This document shows positions 22,515 through 31,354 of a stretch of DNA of 36,336 nt, piece after piece. Below the pieces are notes generated by a model. That model was not told the DNA's origin and ran no database searches. It was given only the letters and a program-made list of their open reading frames with translations. A program made the position numbers and the translations under genes. Numbering within the stretch: position 1 is the stretch's first letter; every line of letters starts with the position of its first letter. Origin of the DNA: Promethearchaeota archaeon (GTDB lineage: Archaea; Asgardarchaeota; Lokiarchaeia; Sigyniarchaeales; SOKP01); the NCBI GenBank assembly GCA_019894955.1, contig JAGXNQ010000011.1, positions 1-36,336 on the forward strand, written 5' to 3'.

Positions 22515-22931
22515 ATGTCAGAAAAAATTAAATATATTCAATCTGCAGGAAAGAGAAAAACAGCTATTGCCAGAGCTACGTTAGAATTTCCTGCAAAAGG
22601 TCAAATTAAAATTAATAATATTCCCTTAGAGATATACGAACCAGAAATTGGAAGATTAAGGATTAACGAAGTATTGGAAGTTGTTACCCATCCTAAACTT
22701 GAAAAGTGTGATATTTCAGTCAAAGTAAAAGGCGGGGGAATAATGAGCCAAACTGATGCTGTTCGAATTGCTATAGCAAAAGCTATAAATAAATTTATTG
22801 GTACAAAGACAATTGAAAAAACCTTTCGAGAATATGATGAATCTCTTCTTTCTGGTGATTCTAGAAGAACTGAACCAAAACACTTTGGTGGTAGGAAAGC
22901 TAGAGCAAGACGCCAAAAATCATTTAGATAA
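22515..22931 (+). CDS. rps9: Small-subunit ribosomal protein S9
   Basis: 138 aa. IQSAGKRKTAIARATL (residues 8-23), VKGGGIMSQTDAVRIAIAKA and the basic end GGRKARARRQKSFR define S9, whose C-terminal Arg contacts P-site tRNA. The frame opens 48 nt earlier at 22467 inside rpl13, but ATG 22515 has GGAGG at 22500-22504 and gives the family N-terminus, so the longer form is rejected. In many archaea rpo10 follows; here a convergent aroA does, so the cluster ends. Confidence 0.97.
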   Translation: MSEKIKYIQSAGKRKTAIARATLEFPAKGQIKINNIPLEIYEPEIGRLRINEVLEVVTHPKLEKCDISVKVKGGGIMSQTDAVRIAIAKAINKFIGTKTIEKTFREYDESLLSGDSRRTEPKHFGGRKARARRQKSFR

Positions 22932-22945
22932 TTTCTTGATAAAAT

Positions 22946-24268
22946 TTATTCTATATCTAATTTTGCACCTAATCCTATCATATCTTGGATAAAATCAGGA
23001 TATGAATCTTGAAAAATTTCAGCATTTTTAATTCTGGATCTAGATCTCGCATGTAATGCTGCAATAGTAAACGCCATAGCTATTCTATGATCATTTTCGT
23101 GGTCTATAGTTGTTCCTTCAAGATTATTACAATGATGTATTACGAGGTTTTCTTCATTATATTCTACTTTTACTCCCATTTTTTTCAATTCTCGCATCAT
23201 TACCTTAATTCTGTCACTTTCTTTATATTTTAGAGTAGATATATTATAAAGAATTGTTTTAGAAGTAGCAAAAGCACCTATTATGCATAAAATTGGAAAA
23301 AGATCAGGAATCCCATTACAATCTATTTCAATTCCCTTTAAAACATTTTTATTTAAACTTCCTCTTACAGTAAGCGAACCTTGAGTTCCATTTATCTCTA
23401 TATCAGCACCCATTTCTTGGAGAATCTTGATAAATCTTTTATCTCCTTGGGGTTTTTCAAAATCTAAATTTTTAATGATAACATGAGAATCAGCAGGGGA
23501 AGTGAGAACCGCAGCAATAATAAAAGCGATTGATGAGAAATCTCCAGGTACGGTAAATTCAGTTGCCTGCATTCGTTGAGGATTAGAAATATGATAATTA
23601 GCAGTATTATCTTCATTTAAAATTTCTTCTACCTGAACTCCAAAAGAGTTTAATACATCAAGTGTAATTTCTATATAAGGATGAGATGAAAGAGGTGTTT
23701 CTACATTAATCTCAACATAGTTACTATTCCCACATGGAATTATAGGACTTATCATTAAGAGAGCAGAAATAAACTGTGAACTTATATGTCCAGGAATATG
23801 AGTAATATTACATTTTTCCTCTTTTCTTTCAATATGAAGGGTATTATTAGAAATATCATAGATTGCTCCAAAATTTTTCAAAGAATTTAATAATGGAAGA
23901 ATTGGTCGATTTCTCACAAAAAACTCACCAGTAATAGTAACTCCACCATCTATTAACAAAGATAGGGCACTAAAAAATCGTATGCTTGAACCCGAATTCT
24001 TACAATCTAAAAGGAACTCTTTTTGTTTTAACAATTTAGTTTTATTTTCAACTTTATAATAGTTTTCTTCTAGTTTATCTATTTTTACACCAAAAGATCT
24101 CAATCCATCTAAAGTAATTTTAACGTCTCCAGAAGTTAGAGGATTTTTAATTATGCTTTGTCCATTAGCTAGACTAGCTACTAAAAAAGCTCGATGAGAA
24201 TAGCTTTTTGAGGGAGGGGCTTTAATTTCACCCTGAAGTAGATTGGTTGGGTTTATGTTTAAATTCAT
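22946..24268 (-). CDS. aroA: 3-phosphoshikimate 1-carboxyvinyltransferase (EPSP synthase)
   Basis: 440 aa. APPSKSYSHRAFLVASLANG (17-36) holds the PEP/shikimate lysine and the SKSxxxR signature; NSGSSIRFF, PGDFSSIAFIIAA, KYKESDRIKVM and DHRIAMAFTIAAL are the other conserved segments. It catalyses the sixth shikimate step, from shikimate-3-phosphate and PEP to EPSP. ATG 24268 is preceded by GAGATGA. It is divergent from aroC, the next enzyme of the pathway, with 94 nt between starts that must hold both promoters. Confidence 0.96.
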   Translation of the reverse strand: MNLNINPTNLLQGEIKAPPSKSYSHRAFLVASLANGQSIIKNPLTSGDVKITLDGLRSFGVKIDKLEENYYKVENKTKLLKQKEFLLDCKNSGSSIRFFSALSLLIDGGVTITGEFFVRNRPILPLLNSLKNFGAIYDISNNTLHIERKEEKCNITHIPGHISSQFISALLMISPIIPCGNSNYVEINVETPLSSHPYIEITLDVLNSFGVQVEEILNEDNTANYHISNPQRMQATEFTVPGDFSSIAFIIAAVLTSPADSHVIIKNLDFEKPQGDKRFIKILQEMGADIEINGTQGSLTVRGSLNKNVLKGIEIDCNGIPDLFPILCIIGAFATSKTILYNISTLKYKESDRIKVMMRELKKMGVKVEYNEENLVIHHCNNLEGTTIDHENDHRIAMAFTIAALHARSRSRIKNAEIFQDSYPDFIQDMIGLGAKLDIE

Positions 24269-24362
24269 CTTTTCATCTCATAGATTTAATAATTCATAAA
24301 AAAGAATTAATAAAATATCAAAGTAATTAATTAATCATTATATAGTTCATATGTGATATTCA

Positions 24363-25463
24363 TTGGCTGATAACTCTATCGGGAAGCGCTTTAGAATCAC
24401 GTCCTTTGGTGAAAGTCATGGGAAAGTGATAGGTATAATAATTGATGGTATTCCAGCTGGTATGGAATTCGATTTAAATTTAATTCAAAAAGAACTTGAA
24501 CTACGAAGACCTGCTCAATCAGAGATAACATCTCCTCGATTTGAGAGAGATATTGCTAAACCTTTATCAGGAATATTTAATGGAAAAACTACGGGAGCAC
24601 CTTTATGTCTGATAATTGAGAATGAAGATTTTAATTCCTCAAAATATGATCAAGTAAAACTTAGACCATCTCATGTTGATTATGTTGCATTGAGAAAATT
24701 TGGCGGATTTGCGGATTATAGGGGTTCTGGGAGGTTTTCGGGAAGGATAACTGCAGGTTTTGTTATAGCAGGTGCAATAGCAAAACAACTTCTTAAGTTA
24801 AGGAATATCTCAATTTTTTCATATACGAAAAGTATTGGAAAAATATTTGATGATAAGGATTACAGTATAGAAAATGAAGAAGATTTGTTACGAATTAGGG
24901 AAGAATCGCCAGTAAGAGCCCTTAATCCTGAGTTATCAAAACTTATGGAGCAAAAAGTTAAATCCGTTATGAAAAATAAAGATTCAATAGGGGGAACCAT
25001 AAAATGCATGGTTCATAATTTCCCATCAGGAATAGGAGGTCCAATTTTTAATAGTCTTGAATCCAACCTAAGCAAAGCGATATTCTCAATTCCTGCTGTT
25101 AGGGGTATTGAATTTGGTATGGGTTTTAATGCTTCATTAATGAAAGGTTCTGAACACAATGATCCTTGGATTTATGATAACGAGGAATTAAAAACCACTA
25201 AAAATGATTCTGGAGGTATTATTGGTGGAATTTCAACGGGTATGCCCATAGAATTCAATGTAGCTATCAAACCAACTCCTAGTATAGGAATTTCTCAACA
25301 ATCTGTAAATATTAAAACTAGAGAAAATATCAGCATTAAGATTGAAGGAAAACATGATCCCTGCATTGTACCCAGAGCTATTGTCGTGGTAGAAGCCATG
25401 ACGGCTATATCATTAGTAGATTTTTTATTGTTAGAAGGAAAAATTCCTTCCATCCTAAATTAA
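24363..25463 (+). CDS. aroC: Chorismate synthase
   Basis: 366 aa. FRITSFGESHGKVIG (residues 9-23) and RGSGRFSGRITAGF (118-131 region) are the N-terminal and RxSGR signatures; GKHDPCIVPRA near the C-terminus is conserved too. It converts EPSP to chorismate using reduced FMN. TTG 24363 is chosen because GTGAT lies 6 nt upstream and because the resulting MADNSIGKRFRI is the normal N-terminus. The gene is divergent from aroA and followed after 10 nt by a Gfo/Idh/MocA gene, probably in the same transcript. Confidence 0.96.
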   Translation: MADNSIGKRFRITSFGESHGKVIGIIIDGIPAGMEFDLNLIQKELELRRPAQSEITSPRFERDIAKPLSGIFNGKTTGAPLCLIIENEDFNSSKYDQVKLRPSHVDYVALRKFGGFADYRGSGRFSGRITAGFVIAGAIAKQLLKLRNISIFSYTKSIGKIFDDKDYSIENEEDLLRIREESPVRALNPELSKLMEQKVKSVMKNKDSIGGTIKCMVHNFPSGIGGPIFNSLESNLSKAIFSIPAVRGIEFGMGFNASLMKGSEHNDPWIYDNEELKTTKNDSGGIIGGISTGMPIEFNVAIKPTPSIGISQQSVNIKTRENISIKIEGKHDPCIVPRAIVVVEAMTAISLVDFLLLEGKIPSILN

Positions 25464-25473
25464 AGGGAATTAA

Positions 25474-26910
25474 ATGAAATTACCAATAAAAGCTATATTA
25501 ATTGGAGCAGGAAACCGGGGAATGACTGTTTACGGTCAATATGCCCTTGAAAATAAAGAAAAATTGAGATTTGTTGCTGTAGCTGAACCTATATCTTCGA
25601 GATTAGAGAAATTTGCATCGTTACATGATATCCCTCAAGAATTATGTTTCAATACTTGGGAAACCTTGCTCGTTAAAGAAAAGTTAGCAGATGTTGCCTT
25701 TATTTGTACTCAAGATCAACTTCACATTGAACCTACTATTATGGCTTTAGAAAGAGGTTACCATATTCTGCTGGAAAAACCAATGGCTCACACTCTTGAT
25801 GGATGTATTAACATAATCAAAAAAGTGGAAGAAACAGGTAATATATTAGGAATTGGACACGTTTTAAGATATACGGATTTTTTCTCGAAAATTTATCATA
25901 CTATTAAACAAGGTCTGTTAGGTGAAATAATTAATATTTCTCACAGGGAAAATGTAAGCTGGTATCATATTGCTCACAGCTTCGTACGTGGAAATTGGAG
26001 AAAGATTGAAGAATCGTCCCCAATGATCTTAGCAAAATGTTGCCACGATTTAGATATACTTTTCTGGTTAGTTGGTTCTCAACCAAAAAAAATTAGTTCC
26101 TTTGGAAGTTTAAAACATTTTAAGCGAGAAAATGCTCCAGGAGGTGCTCCTGATTTTTGTGTTGAAGGATGTCCGATTGAGAATTCTTGCTTATATTATG
26201 CCCCCAGAATATATATTGAAATAGAGCCTATTCTACAAATTTTACAACATAGTCAAAAGAAGTTTTATAAATTTGCTTCAAATTTACTGAGAAATCATCC
26301 TAGATCTTTAAAAAAATTATCAAAAATTATTAAATCATTAAAACCGTTAGTGAATTGGAAAGATTGGCCAGTCGAGCCCATGTACTTTGGGCAACCTGAG
26401 GAAAGTGTACAAGATTACTCAAATGAAGCGAGAATGGCGATATTAAAGCGTAGCCCTTATGGAAGATGTGTTTATAAATGCGATAATGATGTTGTAGATC
26501 ATCAAATAGTGAATATTGAATTTGAAAATGATGTGACCGCTTCTTTAACGATGCATGGGTTTAGTGATCGGGAAGGCCGTACTTTAAGGATTGATGGGAC
26601 AAAAGCTACTTTGATTGGAGAATTCGGTGATTCATATCAACAGATTTTGCTAAGAGATCATTATTCTCCCTCTGAGGAAACAATTTTCAAAATGGATTTA
26701 TCTTCAGACTCATCAGGTCATGGAGGAGGTGATTATGTTCTTATCGAGAAATATATTGATGCGATACTCGATCCGAATAATCCCCAACCTTTAACAAATG
26801 CTCGTGAAAGCATGGAGAGCCACTTGATGGCGTTTGCTGCAAATGAATCCCGTTTAAATGGAAAAGTAATTAATATAAAAAACTTTCGTGAACAAGCTGG
26901 ATATGAATGA
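25474..26910 (+). CDS. Gfo/Idh/MocA-family oxidoreductase
   Basis: 478 aa, longer than typical members (about 350). The NAD(P) loop is GAGNRG (11-16), the catalytic-lysine motif is EKPMA (101-105), and a substrate-side motif is AKCCHDLDIL (187-196), in place of the usual GxHxxD. VSWYHIAHSFVRGNW (161-175) marks a subgroup. A Cys-rich insert, CVEGCPIENSC (229-239) followed by a second Cys pair later, might bind metal. Such enzymes oxidise sugars, inositols or related compounds with NAD(P); the substrate here is unknown. It follows aroC by 10 nt but there is no known biochemical link. Confidence 0.88.
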   Translation: MKLPIKAILIGAGNRGMTVYGQYALENKEKLRFVAVAEPISSRLEKFASLHDIPQELCFNTWETLLVKEKLADVAFICTQDQLHIEPTIMALERGYHILLEKPMAHTLDGCINIIKKVEETGNILGIGHVLRYTDFFSKIYHTIKQGLLGEIINISHRENVSWYHIAHSFVRGNWRKIEESSPMILAKCCHDLDILFWLVGSQPKKISSFGSLKHFKRENAPGGAPDFCVEGCPIENSCLYYAPRIYIEIEPILQILQHSQKKFYKFASNLLRNHPRSLKKLSKIIKSLKPLVNWKDWPVEPMYFGQPEESVQDYSNEARMAILKRSPYGRCVYKCDNDVVDHQIVNIEFENDVTASLTMHGFSDREGRTLRIDGTKATLIGEFGDSYQQILLRDHYSPSEETIFKMDLSSDSSGHGGGDYVLIEKYIDAILDPNNPQPLTNARESMESHLMAFAANESRLNGKVINIKNFREQAGYE

Positions 26911-26992
26911 AAAATTATTTTAGGTAATTTTATTACAATATAAGTTCATAAGTATAATATATCACGACTACTAATTTGACGTAAGTGAAATT

Positions 26993-27217
26993 ATGGATAA
27001 TAAGATAAATACTGGAAAGGATTTTATGAAATTTTTCCAAACCAAAGGAGACTATCTTGTTGAGCTATCTGAAAACCATTTTAAGAACAAAGAATATGAG
27101 AAAGCTATGGAGCTTCTGAATCAAGCGTATTCAAATTACGTGAAATGTAAGAATACTGAAGATGCTGAGAAAACTAAGAAAAAGTATTTAGAGATTAAGA
27201 ATAACTATTTGAAATGA
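26993..27217 (+). CDS. Small TPR-like helical protein, unknown
   Basis: 74 aa, no recognised family. The middle (HFKNKEYEKAMELLNQAY, 31-48) resembles one tetratricopeptide helix pair with the usual small/large residue spacing, flanked by charged helices. AGTGA lies 5 nt before ATG 26993, and TATA-like elements (AAGTATAATATA) lie upstream, so it seems to have its own promoter. An FmdE-family gene follows 65 nt later. A single TPR unit suggests a small adaptor; this is inference. Confidence 0.6.
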   Translation: MDNKINTGKDFMKFFQTKGDYLVELSENHFKNKEYEKAMELLNQAYSNYVKCKNTEDAEKTKKKYLEIKNNYLK

Positions 27218-27282
27218 TTGGTTTAAAATTTTTGATGATGATTAAAAACAAGAACAAAACTCCCTGAAAAGGATTGATAAAA

Positions 27283-27810
27283 ATGGAAATAAGCGAATTA
27301 ATGAAAAAAGCAACGATTTTTCACGGACATATTTGTCCAGGAGTCGCTATTGGAGTATTAGTTGCAAAATATGCTATTGAAAATGGATTTGAACATTCTC
27401 CAGATGAGGAACTCGTTGCGATTGTAGAAAATGATAATTGTAGTGTGGATGCTATACAAGCATTATTGGGGACTACTTTTGGGAAAGGAAATTTAATTCA
27501 TCGAGATTACGGTAAAAATAACTTTACTATTTTTAGTAGAAAAACAGAAAAAGGTGTAAGATTATCTTTAAAGAGTACATTTGGTGATAAAAAGAAAACT
27601 ACTAGAGATGAAAAAGTTAAATTATTATTAGAATCTAAACTCGAAGACATATTCAATATAGAAGAGGTAGAGTATAACCCCCCTCCAAAAGCTCAAATAG
27701 AAGAATCTATAACATGCGATATTTGTAAAGAATTAACGATGAATTCAAGAATGATAGATTATCAAGAGAACAAAATGTGCATTCCTTGTTATCAAAAATT
27801 TAAAAAGTAA
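27283..27810 (+). CDS. FmdE-family protein with C-terminal zinc finger
   Basis: 175 aa from ATG 27283 (a TTG 9 nt earlier is in frame but AAAGGA sits before the ATG). FHGHICPGVAIG (13-24) and C53 in NDNCSVDAIQALLG (50-63), then TFGKGNL, are the FmdE signature, with His/Cys metal ligands. A treble-clef-like tail has CDIC (145-148) and CIPC (166-169). FmdE is encoded with formylmethanofuran dehydrogenase in methanogens but is also found alone; its function is not settled. Here no fmd/fwd subunits are adjacent. It overlaps transcriptionally with the GNAT gene 5 nt later. Confidence 0.88.
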   Translation: MEISELMKKATIFHGHICPGVAIGVLVAKYAIENGFEHSPDEELVAIVENDNCSVDAIQALLGTTFGKGNLIHRDYGKNNFTIFSRKTEKGVRLSLKSTFGDKKKTTRDEKVKLLLESKLEDIFNIEEVEYNPPPKAQIEESITCDICKELTMNSRMIDYQENKMCIPCYQKFKK

Positions 27811-27815
27811 TAAAT

Positions 27816-28262
27816 ATGATTATTCGAGAATTTTCTGAAGGTGACTTAGATGAGATCACTTCATTGATGGAACAACTTTGCTTATTAAAAGGAAAAGATT
27901 TTGATGAAGAAAGATGGAGAAAAAGTTTGACTGAAAGAATGTTAACAAATTCACAATCTAATGTTATTGTTGCTTTCGATGAAAAGAGTAATCCCGGTGT
28001 TTTAGGTATGGCACAATGTTCCGTTAAGAATTCAGGCAATGGGCTTAAATTTGGATATGTTTCGAATTTAATTGTACTAGAAGATAAAATGAGAAGCGGA
28101 ATAGGAGAGTTGTTAATGAGAAACGCAGTTGATTATTTTAAGAGTAATCACATTCAATCAATAAGATTAGCTCTTATTCCTAATTTAGATAAAGCAGCAA
28201 CAATATTATTTACAAAATTAGGATTTCAAGACATCCTTCATATTTATGAACTTAAAATTTGA
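27816..28262 (+). CDS. GNAT-family N-acetyltransferase
   Basis: 148 aa, single GNAT domain. Motif A is the strand VSNLIVLEDKMRSGIGELLM (residues about 87-106), with R-SGIG as the acetyl-CoA pyrophosphate loop; the later NLDKAATILFTKLGFQD is motif B. It should transfer an acetyl group from acetyl-CoA to an amine; the substrate (small molecule or protein N-terminus) cannot be told. It follows the FmdE gene by 5 nt and is probably translated from the same message. Confidence 0.88.
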   Translation: MIIREFSEGDLDEITSLMEQLCLLKGKDFDEERWRKSLTERMLTNSQSNVIVAFDEKSNPGVLGMAQCSVKNSGNGLKFGYVSNLIVLEDKMRSGIGELLMRNAVDYFKSNHIQSIRLALIPNLDKAATILFTKLGFQDILHIYELKI

Positions 28263-28352
28263 AAGAGAAAAATAAAGTATATTTCTTTTGATTAATTATA
28301 TTAATTGAGAGTATGTTATGGTCATAACAACACTTATAGAAATGAGAAATTT

Positions 28353-29558
28353 ATGATAAAGAATATTTCAGAAGGTTGTACATTATTGGTTCAAGGTCCT
28401 ACACGAGTTGTTTTAGTGGAGGGAAAGATCGAAGTTTTTGGCAAGATTTTTGTTCCTGAAAAAATGGAAAAAAATAATGTAATAATCGTACCAGGCGCAA
28501 ATGTTTATCCTATCTATTCAATTGAATCCTCTAAATTAGACGTTTATACTAATAATAAGAATAATTTGTTAGAAATAGAAGAAAATAGCATCATTAAAGA
28601 ATGGGAAGATATAAAGGATAAAGTTCTAGAGGAAATAAAAAAGAGAGGTGAACTAAATCCATTAAAAGTAATGGTGTTAGGAATAAGTGGAGGGAAAACT
28701 GCTTTAATTAAATATTTAGCAAACAATGTATTAAAAGCAGGATACAAAGGAGGGTATCTTGATTCAGATTTGGGTCAACAAATGATGTATCTTCCTACAA
28801 CTCTAAATATTGGTGAAATAAAGGATTATATAATTTCAAGTGAAGATATCCAGACTGAAGAAACTATATTCATAGGGAGTACATTTCCCAAATCGAATTT
28901 TAAATTCATTGTTGCTCATTCTTGTAATAGTTTAATTGATAATTATCTAGAAAATCATAAAGATACTAACATTATATTAATCGATAGTGATGGTTGGATA
29001 AAAACTGAGGCGGGAATCGTTTATAAGAATTATTTCATAGAAACTATTGATCCAGATATTATCATTGTACTTCATGATGACAATATTGAAGAATTAAAAG
29101 AGATTGAGAAAACAGCCTCTAAATCAAAAAAGAGAAAGATATTTCTAATTAAACAGGAGAACAAGTATTTTTATGAAAAGGACAAGGAAGAAAGAAGATT
29201 TTTAAGACAAAGCCAATTTGCGAAAGTTTTAGAAAATTATAGAAAAATATCCATACCCTTAAAAGATATAAAATTCATTAAAATGGATTTTGATATGGAA
29301 AACAACACGTTAATTGAACAGGAAATTAATGTTGGGGGTTTAATTAACTTACCTTATCATTATGTAATAATTTCATTAATGACAGAAGATTCCAAATTAA
29401 TCAAAATTGGTTTACTCTTTGTAATTAATCTCGAGAAAAAATATATCTTATTCTTTTCAGATTTGAACTATAAGGAACAATCACAAGTGAAGAAAATTGT
29501 TCTTGGTAGTTTGAGATTAAGCACAAAGGGCAATCATCAAGGCTATTTATATATATAA
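28353..29558 (+). CDS. Clp1/Grc3-like polynucleotide 5'-kinase
   Basis: 401 aa from ATG 28353; the open frame begins 48 nt earlier at TTG, without conserved residues. An N-terminal beta-rich section (GPTRVVLVEGKIEVFGK, 15-31) is followed by a P-loop NTPase domain with DSDLGQ (137-142), the Clp1/Grc3 signature, and a C-terminal beta section ending LGSLRLSTKGNHQGYLYI. These enzymes phosphorylate 5'-OH RNA ends and act in tRNA splicing or RNA repair. The Walker A loop is odd: GISGGKT has one residue fewer between the first Gly and GKT than the usual GxxxxGKT. Activity is therefore uncertain; a regulatory Clp1-like role is possible. Confidence 0.8.
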   Translation: MIKNISEGCTLLVQGPTRVVLVEGKIEVFGKIFVPEKMEKNNVIIVPGANVYPIYSIESSKLDVYTNNKNNLLEIEENSIIKEWEDIKDKVLEEIKKRGELNPLKVMVLGISGGKTALIKYLANNVLKAGYKGGYLDSDLGQQMMYLPTTLNIGEIKDYIISSEDIQTEETIFIGSTFPKSNFKFIVAHSCNSLIDNYLENHKDTNIILIDSDGWIKTEAGIVYKNYFIETIDPDIIIVLHDDNIEELKEIEKTASKSKKRKIFLIKQENKYFYEKDKEERRFLRQSQFAKVLENYRKISIPLKDIKFIKMDFDMENNTLIEQEINVGGLINLPYHYVIISLMTEDSKLIKIGLLFVINLEKKYILFFSDLNYKEQSQVKKIVLGSLRLSTKGNHQGYLYI

Positions 29559-29650
29559 ATTGCTAATCTCATTCTTTATTGTTATTTATTTATACAAAAA
29601 GATATAACTATATTCATCTTAAATTCACTATATCTGAGCCTTAATTATAG

Positions 29651-31105
29651 GTGATTTCTTTAGAAGAGAATTTATTTACTAAATTTCTAAATTTGATGTC
29701 TAAGAATATTACAGAGTCAGATTTAGAATTGGTTAAATTAGGAGAATCTTTAGGTCTTAATTTAATATCATTTGCTGATTTAAGGCAGTCACAAGATGAT
29801 TCTTTTATAGATGGAGTACGATCTGAAGCACTAAAGAAGTTAAAAAATAAAAAATGTAATAATATATCTCAACAAGACACTTTTTACGCTGGTAGTATTG
29901 ACTTCATGGTAAGTGATACTAATAATGATAAAAAATTTTTTCTCTTAGAAACTAATGGAGGTTCACATCGAGGACTTTCAATTCTAACAACAAAACAACA
30001 AGAAATGCTTTATCAGGGTTATTACCAAGCAATTAAAAATGCTATTCAACAAAAAAAGCAAGAAACTGAAAAAATTCTTATACTTATTGGTCTACCGGTT
30101 GATGACAGACTGATTCATGAAAAAGTTATTATGATTGAGTACTTAAGAAAAAGATTGAAAAAGAAAGGATTTTCTTTAAAAATTTTTAATATAGATAATT
30201 ATGATCCTAATCACAAAGCAGAACTCATCTTTCTCGTGGCGGATTATAATCAAATTTCAGCCTATATTTCTTATAGTAATAATTGGGTTAAATTTAAGGA
30301 AGAAAATGTGCAAGTTTTAATTGGAGATGGTATAGCAAGGCGATTTAATGATAAAACGTTTAATTCCCATGTAATTAATAACTATAGAGAAATTAAAACC
30401 GTAATCGTAAATCCTATTTTTAAAATAACGGATGATAAATCTTTGACATATTTAGCTAGCTTTTTTACTAAAAATCTTCTCAGCAAATTTAACTTAAAGC
30501 ATTTGATGTTCACAAAATGTTTTTCAGAAGGAGATTTAATACAGAAATTATTATTCCTGATTAAAAAGGAACAGAAATCTTTCATCATAAAACCAAATGG
30601 AGGTTCTGGAGGATCAGGAGTTTTAGTTGTCTCTAAAAGTCAAAATAAAAAAAATATCATAAGAATTATAAATGAAAGTCAAGAAGAATTCTATGATAAA
30701 TTTGGAGATCAACGAAATCCTTTTCCTTATACTATCCAAGAGTTAGCAGATTTTTGTTTAATTAATTGGAGAGGTGAAAAACACACTTATGATTTAAGGA
30801 TTTATGTTGCTCAAATAAGTGGGATTATCCAACCAATTGGGGGATTAGCAAGAATTTCTCGTGGTTCTTACATAAATGGAGAAAAAAAACAAGAATTTGT
30901 TGTTAACTTAAGTGGTTTTAATGGCCAGATTGAGGTTACCAGAGGACTTGGTTTTTCAAAACCTAATGCAAACATACTTAATTTACAGCAGAAAGATTTC
31001 GTTGACTTATTTTGCATAAGTTGCATTATTTTTAGAAATATTATCAATAATTACGAAAAAATTATCACATTTTCAAATTGGGAGAAAATTATTAAATTTC
31101 ATTGA
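29651..31105 (+). CDS. ATP-grasp-fold protein, function unknown
   Basis: 484 aa. LLETNGGSHRGLS (98-110) lies in the N-terminal half. IIKPNGGSGGSGVLVV (312-327) is the nucleotide-binding Gly-rich loop with its lysine, IQEL (362-365) the adenine/ribose acid, DLRIYVAQI (381-389) and RISRGSY plus FVVNLSGFNG (400-425) the metal-binding end. Together they indicate an ATP-grasp ligase. The large N-terminal domain is unlike the common families. ATP-grasp enzymes join a carboxylate to an amine or thiol through acyl phosphate; the substrate is unknown. The start is uncertain: GTG 29651 sits inside the AGGTGATT ribosome site, and the first clear ATG is at 29696. It overlaps the next, convergent gene by 7 nt. 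Confidence 0.72.
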   Translation: MISLEENLFTKFLNLMSKNITESDLELVKLGESLGLNLISFADLRQSQDDSFIDGVRSEALKKLKNKKCNNISQQDTFYAGSIDFMVSDTNNDKKFFLLETNGGSHRGLSILTTKQQEMLYQGYYQAIKNAIQQKKQETEKILILIGLPVDDRLIHEKVIMIEYLRKRLKKKGFSLKIFNIDNYDPNHKAELIFLVADYNQISAYISYSNNWVKFKEENVQVLIGDGIARRFNDKTFNSHVINNYREIKTVIVNPIFKITDDKSLTYLASFFTKNLLSKFNLKHLMFTKCFSEGDLIQKLLFLIKKEQKSFIIKPNGGSGGSGVLVVSKSQNKKNIIRIINESQEEFYDKFGDQRNPFPYTIQELADFCLINWRGEKHTYDLRIYVAQISGIIQPIGGLARISRGSYINGEKKQEFVVNLSGFNGQIEVTRGLGFSKPNANILNLQQKDFVDLFCISCIIFRNIINNYEKIITFSNWEKIIKFH

Positions 31106-31284
31106 TTGTAAATACTAATAATTTTAGGATTTTTATCATTGTTAATTTCCATACAACCTACATGGAAATACTGTTTTTTTAATCCTAAGAACTTCCCATT
31201 AATCATATTTCCCAATGTGAAATGGTAAGTTTTGTCTAGATCTTTTTCTAAGATTGTCTGCTTACAAATTTGGCAATAATTCAT
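31099..31284 (-). CDS. Small CxxC...HxxC zinc-finger-like protein
   Basis: 61 aa. C4-x2-C7 and H41-x2-C44 (YFHVGC) form a four-ligand set, with 33 residues between. This C2HC spacing and the aromatic before the His resemble PARP-type zinc fingers more than the common C4 ribbons. The start is supported: GGTGAT lies 5 nt before ATG 31284 on the minus strand. No membrane or signal region. It overlaps the ATP-grasp gene by 7 nt and shares no obvious operon partner, although the alpha/beta hydrolase lies upstream on the same strand, 70 nt away. A DNA- or RNA-end-binding role is conceivable but unproven. Confidence 0.62.
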   Translation of the reverse strand: MNYCQICKQTILEKDLDKTYHFTLGNMINGKFLGLKKQYFHVGCMEINNDKNPKIISIYNQ

Positions 31285-31354
31285 TTTAAATCACCATAAA
31301 TTTGATTATTGTCTAGATTAAATTATATAAACCAAACAAAAAGGAGTTTAAACT

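Noticed and set aside
22924-22960. Inverted repeat TTAGATA ... TATCTAA at the rps9/aroA convergence
   Set aside because: Short AT-rich arms with a 23-nt loop, partly coding on both sides; not convincing as a terminator.
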